Below the pieces are notes generated by a model. It did not search any database. It worked only from the letters and a program-made list of their open reading frames with translations, and was not told the DNA's origin. A DNA stretch of 64,000 nucleotides, taken from Verrucomicrobiaceae bacterium UBA1938 (GTDB lineage Bacteria > Verrucomicrobiota > Verrucomicrobiia > Verrucomicrobiales > Verrucomicrobiaceae). This document shows positions 8,852 through 17,737 of the stretch, in pieces (positions within the stretch are counted from its first letter, which is position 1; every line of letters starts with the position of its first letter). The stretch lies in contig DDFC01000030.1 in the NCBI GenBank assembly GCA_002336895.1, positions 57,234-121,233 of the forward strand. Reading direction: 5' to 3'. Both the position numbers and the translations under genes were made by a program.

Positions 8852-10489
8852 ATGAGACCCTTGCTACTCACACTCCTGTCTTCTCTCCTCGCGCTTCATT
8901 CGTCCTTCGCGGCTCCGCCCAACATCCTCTTCGTCCTCTCAGACGACCACAGCTACCCCTTCATCCACTGCTATGGCCGCGATGAGATGAAGACGCCAAA
9001 CCTCGACCGCTTTGCCGCAGAGGGCATCATGTGCCGCCGCATGTTCACCGGCGCACCACAGTGCGTGCCCTCCCGCGCCACCATCATGACCGGCCGCTCC
9101 GCCGTGGCCTGCCGCATGACGCGCTTCTCCTCGCCTCTTCCTCGCGATGAGATCACCTTTCCCGAGATCCTCAAAAAAGACGCGGGCTACTTTGTCGGCT
9201 GCTGCGGCCGCACCTATCATCTCGATGGCTCAGGCCGCAGTCCCGAGGCCTCGTCACAGGTCTTTGAGGAGCACCACCTCGTCACCTTCAAAGACCGCTT
9301 CGACTACGTGGACGCCAGCGGCCAGGAGAGCCTGCCCACTAAAATTAACGAGTTCTTTGATCAGAAGCCAAAGGACAAGCCCTGGTTCCTCTGGGTCGGT
9401 TTCAGCGATCCCCACCACGCCTGGAACACCGGCAAAAACCCGCCCGATCCCGCCAAGCTCAAAGTCCCCGGCTTTCTCCCCGACCTCCCCGGCGTGCGCA
9501 AAGACCTCTCTGCTTATGAAGGCGAGATCGAGCATTGCGACGGCGACTTCCAGCACGTGCTCGATCTCATCAAAGAGCGCGCCGGTTTGGAAAACACCCT
9601 CATCATTTTCATGGGAGACAACGGCATGGCCTTCCCCAGCGGCAAAGGCTCGCTGCACGATCCCGGGCTCAATGTTCCCCTCCTCGCATGGTGGCCCGGC
9701 GTCATCAAACCCGGTGGCGACTCCAGCGCGCTCATTTCCGGCGAGGACATCGCTCCCACCTGTCTCGAAGCCGCCGGCCTTCCCGTGCCAGATCGCATGA
9801 GCGGCGTCAGCTTCCTCCCGCTGCTCAAAGGCACCAAGTTTGAAAAAGAGCGCCAGCACATCTTCGCCGAGCGCGGCCCCCACGGCAGCGCCACCTTCAA
9901 TGAAGGCACCACCGCCAGCGGTGTGGACTACAGCCGCTGCGTGCGCAGCGCCCGCTACAAGCTCATCTACAACGTCACCCCCAACATCCGCTACACCCCC
10001 GTGGACAGCGGCGGTGATCCCAGCTGGAAAGACATCACCAAGGCGCACGAGGACAAGACCCTCGCCACCGAATTCGAAGACCTCTGGTTCACCAGCCCGC
10101 GCCCTGTCTATGAACTCTACGACCTCCAGGAAGACCCCGCCGAGCTTCACAATCTCTACGGCCAGAAAGGCCTGGAGCCAGCCACCCTCGAGCTCAAGAC
10201 CGCCCTGCAAAAGAAGATGATCCTCGATTACGACTACCTGCCACTCCCCATCGCTGGAGACGCCAAAGCCAAAGGCAAAGCTCAGGTCAAAAACAACCCC
10301 AGCCGCGCCGAACAGTTCAAGCGTCTCGATACCGACCACGACGGCAAGCTCACCAAAGAAGAGTTCAGTGCCAGACGTAATGCAGAAGACGCAGCAAAGT
10401 GGTTCAAAGCCCGCGACGTGGACGGCAGCGGCACCATCGATCAGGCCGAATACACCGCCGGCACCGTGCCCAATCCGCCCAAGCGCTGA
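8852..10489 (+). CDS. Secreted sulfatase with C-terminal EF-hand pair
   Basis: A 545-residue sulfatase with signal peptide MRPLLLTLLSSLLALHSSFA. The metal Asp pair is LSDDHSYP (31-32), the formylglycine motif CVPSR at 71-75, and GDNGMAFPSGKGSLHD forms the second metal-site region. The last roughly 57 residues hold two EF-hand loops (DTDHDGKLTKEE and DVDGSGTIDQAE), a calcium-binding add-on linked by a Lys/Ala-rich tether. Such EF-hand tails recur in secreted proteins of this window (59.4 and 62.2 kb) and may stabilise the exported protein or link it to calcium-rich polysaccharide. It is third in the sulfatase-phosphoesterase-sulfatase operon. Confidence 0.92.
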   Translation: MRPLLLTLLSSLLALHSSFAAPPNILFVLSDDHSYPFIHCYGRDEMKTPNLDRFAAEGIMCRRMFTGAPQCVPSRATIMTGRSAVACRMTRFSSPLPRDEITFPEILKKDAGYFVGCCGRTYHLDGSGRSPEASSQVFEEHHLVTFKDRFDYVDASGQESLPTKINEFFDQKPKDKPWFLWVGFSDPHHAWNTGKNPPDPAKLKVPGFLPDLPGVRKDLSAYEGEIEHCDGDFQHVLDLIKERAGLENTLIIFMGDNGMAFPSGKGSLHDPGLNVPLLAWWPGVIKPGGDSSALISGEDIAPTCLEAAGLPVPDRMSGVSFLPLLKGTKFEKERQHIFAERGPHGSATFNEGTTASGVDYSRCVRSARYKLIYNVTPNIRYTPVDSGGDPSWKDITKAHEDKTLATEFEDLWFTSPRPVYELYDLQEDPAELHNLYGQKGLEPATLELKTALQKKMILDYDYLPLPIAGDAKAKGKAQVKNNPSRAEQFKRLDTDHDGKLTKEEFSARRNAEDAAKWFKARDVDGSGTIDQAEYTAGTVPNPPKR

Positions 10490-10559
10490 AGGCTGTTCTC
10501 AACATGCCCTGCTTAATTGCAACATTGATCTTGTGGCCTATTCGTGCCACATTAGCACT

Positions 10560-10805
10560 ATGGCAGTCAAAGCAGCAATTGTCCGTGCCCGGGTTGATCA
10601 GAAGCTGAAACGCGAATCTGAAGCGATCTTGCGTAAGCTAGGCCTCAACACCACCGAGGCGATACGCATGTTCTTCACACAGGTGACATTGAAACGCGGC
10701 CTGCCTTTTGCCGTATCACTTCAGACGGAAGACACGGCGAATTCCGATCTGCTCCTGCCAAAAGCCAAGCGCAAAGCAGCCATCGACAGCCTCTATGACG
10801 ACTGA
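10560..10805 (+). CDS. RelB/DinJ-type antitoxin
   Basis: An 81-residue protein starting at the ATG at 10560 (MAVKAAIVRARVDQKLKRES). It has the ribbon-helix-helix N-terminus of the RelB/DinJ family (RVDQKLKRESEAILRKLGLN, then TTEAIRMFFTQVTLKRGLPF) and a charged C-terminus that would wrap the toxin. Its stop overlaps the downstream toxin start by 11 bp, the usual antitoxin-first arrangement with translational coupling. The family both neutralises the partner toxin and represses the operon. The partner here is MazF/PemK-like rather than RelE-like. Confidence 0.88.
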   Translation: MAVKAAIVRARVDQKLKRESEAILRKLGLNTTEAIRMFFTQVTLKRGLPFAVSLQTEDTANSDLLLPKAKRKAAIDSLYDD

Positions 10806-11112
10806 ACCGGGAGAGGTGTATCAGGTGGACCTGGGCATCGCGGGCAAGCTCCGCTACTTTGTCGTCGTGTCACGACACGATGATGACCCTCCTCGTGCAC
10901 TTTCACTTTGCGTCCCGATTACGACTCAAAACCGAGGTTCCAAATATGAGGTGACTCTTCCGCGTGTTCGTTTTCTGCGCGAACAAAGCTTCGCTAATGT
11001 TCAGGGCCTCCAGGCTGTACAGCATCACGAGCTTCGTGGTCCCGTAGGACGATTCAATGCGCCAACGGTGAACTCCATCAAAGATGCCCTTCGGTTCGCG
11101 CTGGAACTTTAG
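10795..11112 (+). CDS. MazF/PemK-like toxin
   Basis: A 105-residue protein starting at the ATG at 10795, inside the end of the antitoxin gene. The N-terminus GEVYQVDLGIAGKLRYFVVVS matches the G-x-V/I-Y-x-V-D-x...R-x-x-V-V-V-S signature of the PemK/MazF fold, with a second strand block ALSLCVPITTQNRG and a C-terminal SIKDALRFALEL helix. Family members are sequence-specific mRNA interferases. The catalytic Arg and Thr/Ser candidates are in KLRYFVVVS and PITTQ. It pairs with the RelB-like antitoxin upstream, so the module is a type II toxin-antitoxin system of mixed family type. Confidence 0.82.
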   Translation: MTTEPGEVYQVDLGIAGKLRYFVVVSRHDDDPPRALSLCVPITTQNRGSKYEVTLPRVRFLREQSFANVQGLQAVQHHELRGPVGRFNAPTVNSIKDALRFALEL

Positions 11113-11155
11113 ATGCGGAAAAGCTGCCGCAGAGAGTGTTTTGGAAGAAAATTTT

Positions 11156-11665
11156 ATGGACGCCATTGAAGCCAACCAGCTCCTACAGCGGCCTCTGGAA
11201 AGCAGAGACTACAATCGGCTGGCGAAATGGCTCCGCGAGAGTCCTGAGGCAGAGCGAATAGATTTTTTTCGCCGTCATTTGCGTACGAGTCATCCTGCCT
11301 TTTGGAAACTTGCCATGTCGTCCATTAATAGTCGCAGTGAAGCTTTCGACCTGTTTAAGCGAGGCTTGGATGACATCACTTCTGCACATTCCTCAAAGAC
11401 CAAGATTTGCACCCATTTCGGAGTTGCCAAACTCGGGGCGAAAAGTGCGATTGCTGAGATTGCATCCAGGATCGATTCTCAGCCTCATGTGGTTGATATG
11501 GCGCTGTACTGGCTGCCGAGCATGATTGCAAAAGACACCCCGGCGTTCACGGTTTTGGAAATGCTCCAAATTCAGGCTGAAGACAAAAACATCATCAAGC
11601 CTGTTAGAAGCATCGAAGGTTCCGATGGTCGCATCACATATGCAGATCGCTATGGAAGCGAATGA
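11156..11665 (+). CDS. Hypothetical protein, helical
   Basis: A 169-residue protein from the ATG at 11156, 43 bp after the toxin gene. It is predicted to be mostly alpha-helical, HEAT-like in texture (ESPEAERIDFFRRHL, GAKSAIAEIASRIDSQ, VVDMALYWLPSMIAKD), with no signal peptide. Codon use is less GC-biased than in neighbouring genes, like the toxin-antitoxin pair before it, so all three may have arrived together. An immunity or accessory role is only a guess; I do not recognise the family. Confidence 0.7.
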   Translation: MDAIEANQLLQRPLESRDYNRLAKWLRESPEAERIDFFRRHLRTSHPAFWKLAMSSINSRSEAFDLFKRGLDDITSAHSSKTKICTHFGVAKLGAKSAIAEIASRIDSQPHVVDMALYWLPSMIAKDTPAFTVLEMLQIQAEDKNIIKPVRSIEGSDGRITYADRYGSE

Positions 11666-11735
11666 TTAAATCCCGGGACACACTGCCACGTGTTCTTTTG
11701 AGAGAGCCGCTTCTCATACGCGTTCCTACAGCACT

Positions 11736-12431
11736 ATGCTGCGCCTCCTCCTCTTCCTCACTCTTACCCTCTCCCTCCGCGCCGATTTCATCACCCCGGT
11801 CTTCTCCGACGACTTCTCCCGCGATGAAGCCACCCCCGGCAAGGAGGACATCGGCAATGGCTGGACCAGCAACAGCGCCTGGCGCGCCAAAGGCCATCAG
11901 CAGGTCGATCTCATCGACGGCCACATGCACGTCACCAAGCACGCCGAGGCCGACCACGGTGTCGCCATCTTCCACGCAGCCGAGTTTCAAGACGGCATCG
12001 TGCAGCTCAAGTTCCGCCTCGGCGAAGGCGACGACCTCGGCGTCGATTTCGTCGATCGCGAGCTCAAAACCGTGCACGCCGGCCATCTCTGCATCGCCCG
12101 TGTCACCAACAAGGCCGTCACTATCACCGACTCCAAGACCGGCGGCATGGACAATGAAATCCGCGCCCGCCGCGAGAAAGGAGACAAATCTCCCGAACTC
12201 ACTGCGCTGCTCAAATCCAAAACCAAATCCTTCAAGCTCGACCTCAAGCCCGGCGAGTGGCACACCATGAACATCAAGATCGTCGCCGACCAGATGACCG
12301 TCCGCATCGACGACCTGGAAGCCGTTTCATTCAGCAGCGAAGGCATCGCGCATCCAACGAAACGCATGATCACCCTCGCCGTAAACAAATCAGCGGACGT
12401 GGATGACGTGAAGGTTTCGAAGCTGAAGTGA
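11736..12431 (+). CDS. Secreted concanavalin-like (DUF1080-type) domain protein
   Basis: A 231-residue protein with signal peptide MLRLLLFLTLTLSLRA. The body starts DDFSRDE...GNGWTSNSAW and continues with alternating beta strands and KPGEWHTMNIKIVADQMTVR, the texture of the 3-keto-disaccharide hydrolase/DUF1080 jelly roll that is abundant in Verrucomicrobia and Planctomycetes. Catalytic residues are not clear. It probably acts on or binds carbohydrate outside the cytoplasm and sits 16 bp before the NHL-repeat gene, presumably in the same transcript. Confidence 0.7.
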   Translation: MLRLLLFLTLTLSLRADFITPVFSDDFSRDEATPGKEDIGNGWTSNSAWRAKGHQQVDLIDGHMHVTKHAEADHGVAIFHAAEFQDGIVQLKFRLGEGDDLGVDFVDRELKTVHAGHLCIARVTNKAVTITDSKTGGMDNEIRARREKGDKSPELTALLKSKTKSFKLDLKPGEWHTMNIKIVADQMTVRIDDLEAVSFSSEGIAHPTKRMITLAVNKSADVDDVKVSKLK

Positions 12432-12447
12432 GTATTTCACTCCTTCC

Positions 12448-13392
12448 ATGCGCTTCGTTTTCTTCTTTGCCCTTTTCGCCACCGCTTCTATCGCTCAACC
12501 ATCGCACGAGGTCGTCCCCGGCTGGCCGCAGCTTCCGGAGGGCCACACGCTCGGCCTTTGCGCTGGTGTAGGTGTTGATGCCCAAAACCGTGTGTTCGTT
12601 TTCCATCGCAGCGGCCGCGTCTGGACCAAGCCCTTTCCCAAAGACCCCATCGCAGCGCCCACCGTCAGCGTCTTTGACGGTGCCACCGGCCGCCTCCTCA
12701 GCACGTGGGGCGTCAGCCGCTTCATCATGCCGCACGGCCTCACAGTGGATCACACAGGCAATCTCTGGCTCACCGATGTCGGCCTGCATCAGGTCTTCAA
12801 ATGTTCACCCTCAGGCAAGCTGCTGCTCACGCTGGGAGAAGCAGGTGTCCCCGGAAATGATGACACCCATTTCAATCTGCCCACCGATGTAGCCGTGCTC
12901 CCAGACGGCTCCTTTTATGTGAGCGACGGCTACCAAAACACACGTGTGCTGAAATTCACCGCCACAGGCCGCTTCGAGTTTCAGTGGGGAACCAAAGGAA
13001 AAGGACCGGGCCAATTCCACCTGCCGCACGGCATCACCCTGGACCACGAAGGCCGTGTCATCGTCTGCGACCGTGAAAACGAGCGCCTTCAGGTCTTCGA
13101 CCCCAAAGGCGCCTTCCTGCACGAGTGGAAAGGCCCGCAGATCGGCAAACCCTATGGCATCGCCACCAGCCCCGACGGCCATCTCTTCGTCATCGATGGC
13201 GGCTCTCCATCATTGAAACGCGAACAGCGCGGCAAGGCAGTGGAACTCGATACCTTCGGCAGCTACGGCAAAGAGCCCGGGCAGTTCCAGCTCGGTCACG
13301 ACATCGCCGTCGGTCCAGACGGCTCGGTCTACGTCGCCGAAGGCACCGGCGCACGCGTGCAGAAGTTCGTGCGCAAAAATGCTGCCGATTGA
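12448..13392 (+). CDS. Secreted NHL-repeat six-bladed beta-propeller
   Basis: A 314-residue protein with signal peptide MRFVFFFALFATASIA. It has at least five NHL blades of the form PHGLTVDHTGNLWLTDVG, LPTDVAVLPDGSFYVSDGY, PHGITLDHEGRVIVCDREN, PYGIATSPDGHLFVIDGG and GHDIAVGPDGSVYVAEG. The set resembles peptidyl-alpha-hydroxyglycine amidating lyase-like propellers, whose active-site His, Arg and Tyr residues sit between blades (compare HRSGR, PHG, YQNTR). A lyase or a binding role is possible. It is downstream of the jelly-roll gene and convergent with the regulator that follows. Confidence 0.82.
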   Translation: MRFVFFFALFATASIAQPSHEVVPGWPQLPEGHTLGLCAGVGVDAQNRVFVFHRSGRVWTKPFPKDPIAAPTVSVFDGATGRLLSTWGVSRFIMPHGLTVDHTGNLWLTDVGLHQVFKCSPSGKLLLTLGEAGVPGNDDTHFNLPTDVAVLPDGSFYVSDGYQNTRVLKFTATGRFEFQWGTKGKGPGQFHLPHGITLDHEGRVIVCDRENERLQVFDPKGAFLHEWKGPQIGKPYGIATSPDGHLFVIDGGSPSLKREQRGKAVELDTFGSYGKEPGQFQLGHDIAVGPDGSVYVAEGTGARVQKFVRKNAAD

Positions 13393-13470
13393 GACCGCAT
13401 AGCTCTCATGCTGCGCGCTCTGGAGGAGAGGGATCGTCCCGATCCCTCACGCACTCGCAACGTTCACCCG

Positions 13471-14397
13471 TCACCTCCCATCCTCAGCCACCGCCGTGAT
13501 TCCCTTCAGGCTGTCAAAGCTCACCTTCTTCATCGTGGCGATGAATTCCCGCATGTACGCCGTCCCGGCCAGCCTGCGTGTCGTCGCGGCATTCAGCTGC
13601 GAATACAGCCCGCTCTTCCGCACAGGCCGGTGCGCCACATAGTTCCGCTCCAGGTAGGGCTGCACCGCCCAGCCCGGCATGGCCGCGACTCCGCGCTGGC
13701 TCGCCACCAGCTGCAGGATCGCCACCGTCAGCATCGCCGTGCGCCGCACCGGGTTCACCCCCAGCGGGGCCAGCACCTCCCGCACCAGATCAATGCGGTC
13801 ATCCGGGATCGGATAGGTGATGAGCGTCTCTTTGGCAAAATCCTGCGCGGTCAGGTGGCTCTTCCGCGTCAGCGGGTGCTGATGTGCCAGCAGCGCCAGC
13901 ACCTCGTAGCGAAACAGCGGATGATACACGATGTCCTCACGCGGCGGCGCTTTCGACACGATCACGAGATCCGCCTGATTCTCGATCAGCAGCCCGGTGG
14001 GGTCGGGCTGAAAGCCTGACACCAGGTCCATCTCCACCTCCGGCCACGCCACTCGAAACTCATCCATCGCCGGCATCAGCCAGTCAAAGCACGAGTGGCA
14101 CTCCACCGCGATGCGCAGCTGCCCGGCCTTCCCTTCCGCGATGCGTGCCACATCGCGCTCGCACTGCCGCATCTGCTTCACGATCTCATGTGCCGTGCCC
14201 AGCAGCCGCTCCCCCGCAGGGCTCAGCCGCAGCGGGCTGCTCTTCCGCTCAAACAACGGCACCCCGAGATGTGTCTCGATGCTCTTTACCTGATGCGAAA
14301 GCGCAGGCTGGGAAAGGTGCAGGCGGCGGCCCGCTTTCGAGAGGTTTCCCGTTTCAGCAAGAGCGATCAGGGCGTGCAGATGGCGGATTTCGATCAT
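13471..14397 (-). CDS. metR: LysR-family regulator, MetR-like
   Basis: A 308-residue LysR-type regulator starting at the ATG at 14397 (MIEIRHLHALIALAETGNLS). The winged helix-turn-helix is at about residues 18-37 (NLSKAGRRLHLSQPALSHQV), followed by the linker helix and an effector domain with VECHSCFDWLMPAMDEFR. It is divergent from metE with an 85-bp intergenic region that holds palindromes typical of LysR sites, the same layout as metR-metE in proteobacteria, where MetR uses homocysteine as co-inducer. Assignment to MetR rests on context and overall similarity. The start is not certain: codons further upstream are open to 14433 but would run into the operator. Confidence 0.85.
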   Translation of the reverse strand: MIEIRHLHALIALAETGNLSKAGRRLHLSQPALSHQVKSIETHLGVPLFERKSSPLRLSPAGERLLGTAHEIVKQMRQCERDVARIAEGKAGQLRIAVECHSCFDWLMPAMDEFRVAWPEVEMDLVSGFQPDPTGLLIENQADLVIVSKAPPREDIVYHPLFRYEVLALLAHQHPLTRKSHLTAQDFAKETLITYPIPDDRIDLVREVLAPLGVNPVRRTAMLTVAILQLVASQRGVAAMPGWAVQPYLERNYVAHRPVRKSGLYSQLNAATTRRLAGTAYMREFIATMKKVSFDSLKGITAVAEDGR

Positions 14398-14403
14398 GCC
14401 GCC

Positions 14404-14471
14404 ATCATAAACCATTTCGATGATCATCCACAAAACTATCTGGATTGTGAATGCTGATTCCGGCGATAGTT
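14404..14471. promoter_or_regulatory. Candidate LysR (MetR) operator and divergent promoter region
   Basis: Between the regulator and metE are ATCAT-N11-ATGAT (14404-14424), overlapping a perfect palindrome GATGATCATC (14419-14428), and AACTATC (14434-14440) with its inverse GATAGTT (14465-14471). LysR regulators usually bind T-N11-A dyads, so the first dyad is the best candidate for autoregulation and the second for metE activation. TTGTGA-N16-TAGTTA could be the metE promoter. No cobalamin or SAM riboswitch is visible in this short gap. Confidence 0.5.
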
Positions 14472-14482
14472 ATCCCGTCGCT

Positions 14483-16837
14483 ATGAGCGACAACATCATC
14501 CACACACACAATCTCGGCTACCCGCGCATCGGCGAGCAGCGCGAACTCAAAAAAGCCACCGAGGCCTTCTGGCACGGCAAAATCTCCCAGCAGGAGCTGG
14601 AGGCCATCGGCCGCAGGCTGCGCCGGGACCACTGGGCCAAACAAAGCGCCGCAGGCATCGACCTCATCCCGTGCAGCGACTTCTCCTTCTACGATCAGAT
14701 GCTCGATTTCTCCTGCCTCATCGGCAACGTGCCGCCGCGCTTTGGCTGGTCGGGAGACAGCATCGGGCTGGACACCCTCTTCCTCATGGCTCGCGGCTCA
14801 CGTGGCGAAGGGCATGAAGCCTGCAGTCAGGGCTGCACTGGCGGGCATGAGGCGGCCTTTGCCTGCGAAATGACCAAATGGTTCGACACCAATTACCACT
14901 ATATCGTGCCCGAGTTCCGGGCAGACACACAGTTCCGTCTCGTGGGCGGCAAAGTCTTCCATGAGTTTGAAGAAGCCAAGGCCCTCGGCCTGCGCGCCAA
15001 GCCCGTGCTGCCCGGCCCCGTGACCTACCTCTCGCTTGGCAAAGTGCAGGACTCGCAGCACCCGGACTTTGACCGCTGGTCTCTGCTCGACGGCTTGGTG
15101 TCCGTCTATGAGCAGATCCTGCGCCGCCTCGCCGCACAGGGCGTAGAGTGGGTGCAGATCGACGAGCCCGTCTTCGCGCTCGACCTCTCCCCACAGCAGC
15201 GCGATGCCGTGGTGGATGCCTGGAGCAGGCTCGCGGCTGCTGCGCCCGGTTTAAAAATCATCGTAGCCAGCTACTTCGGCGCGCTGCGGGAAAATCTGCC
15301 GCTCTTCCTCTCTCTGCCCGCACACGCCTTCCACTGCGACTTCGTGCGCGCTCCAGAGGAGCTGGACTCAGTGCTCGATCATCTGCCACAGGACAAGATC
15401 CTCTCCCTCGGCGCGGTGGATGGCCGCAATATCTGGAAAAACGACTTCGCCAAATCCCTCACACTGCTCACCGCAGCCCGGGCAAAGCTGGGCGCACGCC
15501 GCCTCTGGGTAGCTCCCTCATGTTCTCTGCTGCACGTGCCCGTCACCCTCGCCTCCGAGCCCGCACTGGATGCACAGATCGAAAACTGGCTGGCCTTTGC
15601 AGATGAAAAGCTCAAGGAAGTCGTCACCCTCAGCGCGCTCCTGCGTGGCACCGCTCGCAGTGGTGTGCTGGAGGAAAATCAGGACGCCATCCACAGCCGC
15701 GCCACCAGCCCCCGCACGCACAATCCAGAAGTGCGCGCACGTCTCGCACGGGTGACGGCTGACGACGCCCGCCGTCGCTCACCCTTTGCGCAGCGCCAGC
15801 TCTTGCAGCAGTCCCGGCTCGGCCTGCCCGAGTTTCCCACCACCACCATCGGCTCCTTTCCACAGACGGCCGAGGTGCGCTCCATGCGCGCCCGCTGGAA
15901 AAAAGGCGAGCTCACCACCGCCGAATACGAGGTCTATCTGGAAAACGAAACACGCGCCTGCGTCGCCTTTCAGGACGAGATCGGTCTCGACATGCCGGTG
16001 CATGGCGAGTTCGAGCGCAATGACATGGTCGAGTACTTCGGCGAGCAGCTCGATGGCTTCCTCTTCACCGCCAATGGCTGGGTGCAGAGCTACGGCACCC
16101 GTTGCGTCAAGCCACCCGTCATTTACGGAGACGTCAGCCGCCCCGCACCCATGACGGTGCGCTGGGCGCAGTTCGCGCAGTCACTCACGCCACGCCCCAT
16201 GAAGGGCATGCTCACCGGCCCTGTCACCATCCTGCAGTGGAGCTTTGTGCGCGATGACCAGCCCCGCTCCGAGACCACGCGCCAGATCGCCCTCGCCATC
16301 CGCGATGAAGTCGTGGACCTCGAGGCCGCAGGCATTGCCGCCATCCAGATCGACGAGCCCGCCATCCGCGAAGGCTTGCCTCTGCGCCGCGCCGACTGGG
16401 CGCACTACCTCGACTGGGCCGTCACTGCCTTCCGCCTCAGCGCCAGCGGCGTGCGGGATGATACGCAGATCCACACGCACATGTGCTACTCCGAGTTCAA
16501 CGACATCATCGCCGCCATCGCAGACATGGATGCCGACGTCATCACCATCGAGACATCTCGGTCCAACATGGAGCTGCTCGGCGCCTTCGTGGATTTCCAC
16601 TATCCCAACGAGATCGGCCCCGGCGTCTATGACATCCACTCCCCGCGCGTGCCTTCTGTCAGCGAAATGGAAAACCTCATGCGCAAAGCCGAGGCCGTCA
16701 TCCCCCGCCGCAATCTGTGGGTCAACCCCGACTGCGGCCTCAAGACACGCGGCTGGCCCGAAGTGAAGACCTCCCTCATCCACATGGTGCAGACCGCCAA
16801 AAAACTGCGCGCCACACAGCCGCAACCTGCCGTGTAA
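14483..16837 (+). CDS. metE: Cobalamin-independent methionine synthase
   Basis: A 784-residue enzyme that transfers the methyl group of methyl-tetrahydropteroyl-triglutamate to homocysteine. The start is the ATG at 14483 (MSDNIIHTHNLGYPRIGEQR), matching the N-terminal folate-binding start of MetE; codons upstream would overlap the operator. The N-terminal domain has KSAAGIDLIPCSDFSFYDQM. The C-terminal catalytic domain has TTTIGSFPQTAEVR, IQIDEPAIREGLPLR, the zinc ligands HTHMCYSEF and NPDCGLKTRG, and EIGPGVYDIHSPRVP. Length is normal for the family. It is followed after 6 bp by metF in the same operon and is divergent from the metR-like gene. Confidence 0.97.
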   Translation: MSDNIIHTHNLGYPRIGEQRELKKATEAFWHGKISQQELEAIGRRLRRDHWAKQSAAGIDLIPCSDFSFYDQMLDFSCLIGNVPPRFGWSGDSIGLDTLFLMARGSRGEGHEACSQGCTGGHEAAFACEMTKWFDTNYHYIVPEFRADTQFRLVGGKVFHEFEEAKALGLRAKPVLPGPVTYLSLGKVQDSQHPDFDRWSLLDGLVSVYEQILRRLAAQGVEWVQIDEPVFALDLSPQQRDAVVDAWSRLAAAAPGLKIIVASYFGALRENLPLFLSLPAHAFHCDFVRAPEELDSVLDHLPQDKILSLGAVDGRNIWKNDFAKSLTLLTAARAKLGARRLWVAPSCSLLHVPVTLASEPALDAQIENWLAFADEKLKEVVTLSALLRGTARSGVLEENQDAIHSRATSPRTHNPEVRARLARVTADDARRRSPFAQRQLLQQSRLGLPEFPTTTIGSFPQTAEVRSMRARWKKGELTTAEYEVYLENETRACVAFQDEIGLDMPVHGEFERNDMVEYFGEQLDGFLFTANGWVQSYGTRCVKPPVIYGDVSRPAPMTVRWAQFAQSLTPRPMKGMLTGPVTILQWSFVRDDQPRSETTRQIALAIRDEVVDLEAAGIAAIQIDEPAIREGLPLRRADWAHYLDWAVTAFRLSASGVRDDTQIHTHMCYSEFNDIIAAIADMDADVITIETSRSNMELLGAFVDFHYPNEIGPGVYDIHSPRVPSVSEMENLMRKAEAVIPRRNLWVNPDCGLKTRGWPEVKTSLIHMVQTAKKLRATQPQPAV

Positions 16838-16843
16838 CCCGCC

Positions 16844-17734
16844 ATGCACATCCACGACATCCTCTCCGCCACTCGTGGCACCACCGCGTTCTCCTTCGAG
16901 TTCTTCCCGCCGCGCACTCCTGCGGCGGTGAAGACCCTGCAGACCACGCTCGACCAGCTCGCACCGCTGCGCCCCGCCTTTGCCAGCGTGACGTATGGCG
17001 CGGGCGGCAGCACCCGCGAGCTCACCCAGAGCCTCGTCACCGAGCTGCGGCAGAGCGATGTCTTTGACCCCATCCCGCACCTCACCTGCGTCGGCCACAG
17101 CGAGTCAGACATCATGACTCTGCTCACCCGCTACGCCGCTGCCGGAGTCAGCAATATCCTGGCTCTGCGCGGCGACCCGCCTTCAGGTGGCACAGACGGC
17201 AGCTCCTTTGCACACGCAGCGGATCTCGTGCGCTTCATCCGCCAGTTCAATGAACGCGGCCTGCACCCCGACCCGCGCGGCTTTGGCATCGGCGTTGCCT
17301 GTTTCCCCGAAGGCCATCCCGCCACGCCCAATCGCATGACGGAGATGGATCACCTCAAGGCCAAGATGGACGCCGGAGCCGACTGGCTCTGCACCCAGGC
17401 ATTCTTTGACAATCACGCTTTCCACGACTTCCGCGCCCGCTGCGCGCTTGCGGGCATCACCGCGCCCATCCTCGCTGGCATCCTCCCGCTCACCACCGCC
17501 AGCGGCATGCAGCGCATGGCCGCCCTCGCCGGCGGCATGCGCTACCCTGCCCGCCTCATTCGTGCCCTCAATCGCGCAGGAGATGACCCCGAAGCCTTCC
17601 GCCGCATCGCCCTCCACCACGCCGCCGAACAATGCACCGACCTCTTGGATCAAGGTGCCGACGGCATCCACCTCTACACCCTCAATCAGGCCCAGCCCGT
17701 GCTGGAAATCCATGCACGCTTGGGCCTTCGCTGA
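16844..17734 (+). CDS. metF: 5,10-methylenetetrahydrofolate reductase
   Basis: A 296-residue flavoprotein reducing methylene-THF to methyl-THF, the methyl donor used by the upstream methionine synthase. Signature blocks are FSFEFFPPRTPAAVKTL, SVTYGAGGSTRE, LTCVGHSE, NILALRGDPP and a late TQAFFDNHAFHDF. Length is normal. It lies 6 bp after metE, so the pair is one methionine-supply operon probably controlled by the MetR-like protein. It ends 3 bp before the stop of the convergent metallochaperone gene. Confidence 0.96.
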   Translation: MHIHDILSATRGTTAFSFEFFPPRTPAAVKTLQTTLDQLAPLRPAFASVTYGAGGSTRELTQSLVTELRQSDVFDPIPHLTCVGHSESDIMTLLTRYAAAGVSNILALRGDPPSGGTDGSSFAHAADLVRFIRQFNERGLHPDPRGFGIGVACFPEGHPATPNRMTEMDHLKAKMDAGADWLCTQAFFDNHAFHDFRARCALAGITAPILAGILPLTTASGMQRMAALAGGMRYPARLIRALNRAGDDPEAFRRIALHHAAEQCTDLLDQGADGIHLYTLNQAQPVLEIHARLGLR

Positions 17735-17737
17735 GCC

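Noticed and set aside
14398..14482. Cobalamin or SAM riboswitch in front of metE
   Set aside because: The gap to metE is 85 bp and occupied by LysR-type dyads; there is no space or conserved core for either riboswitch.
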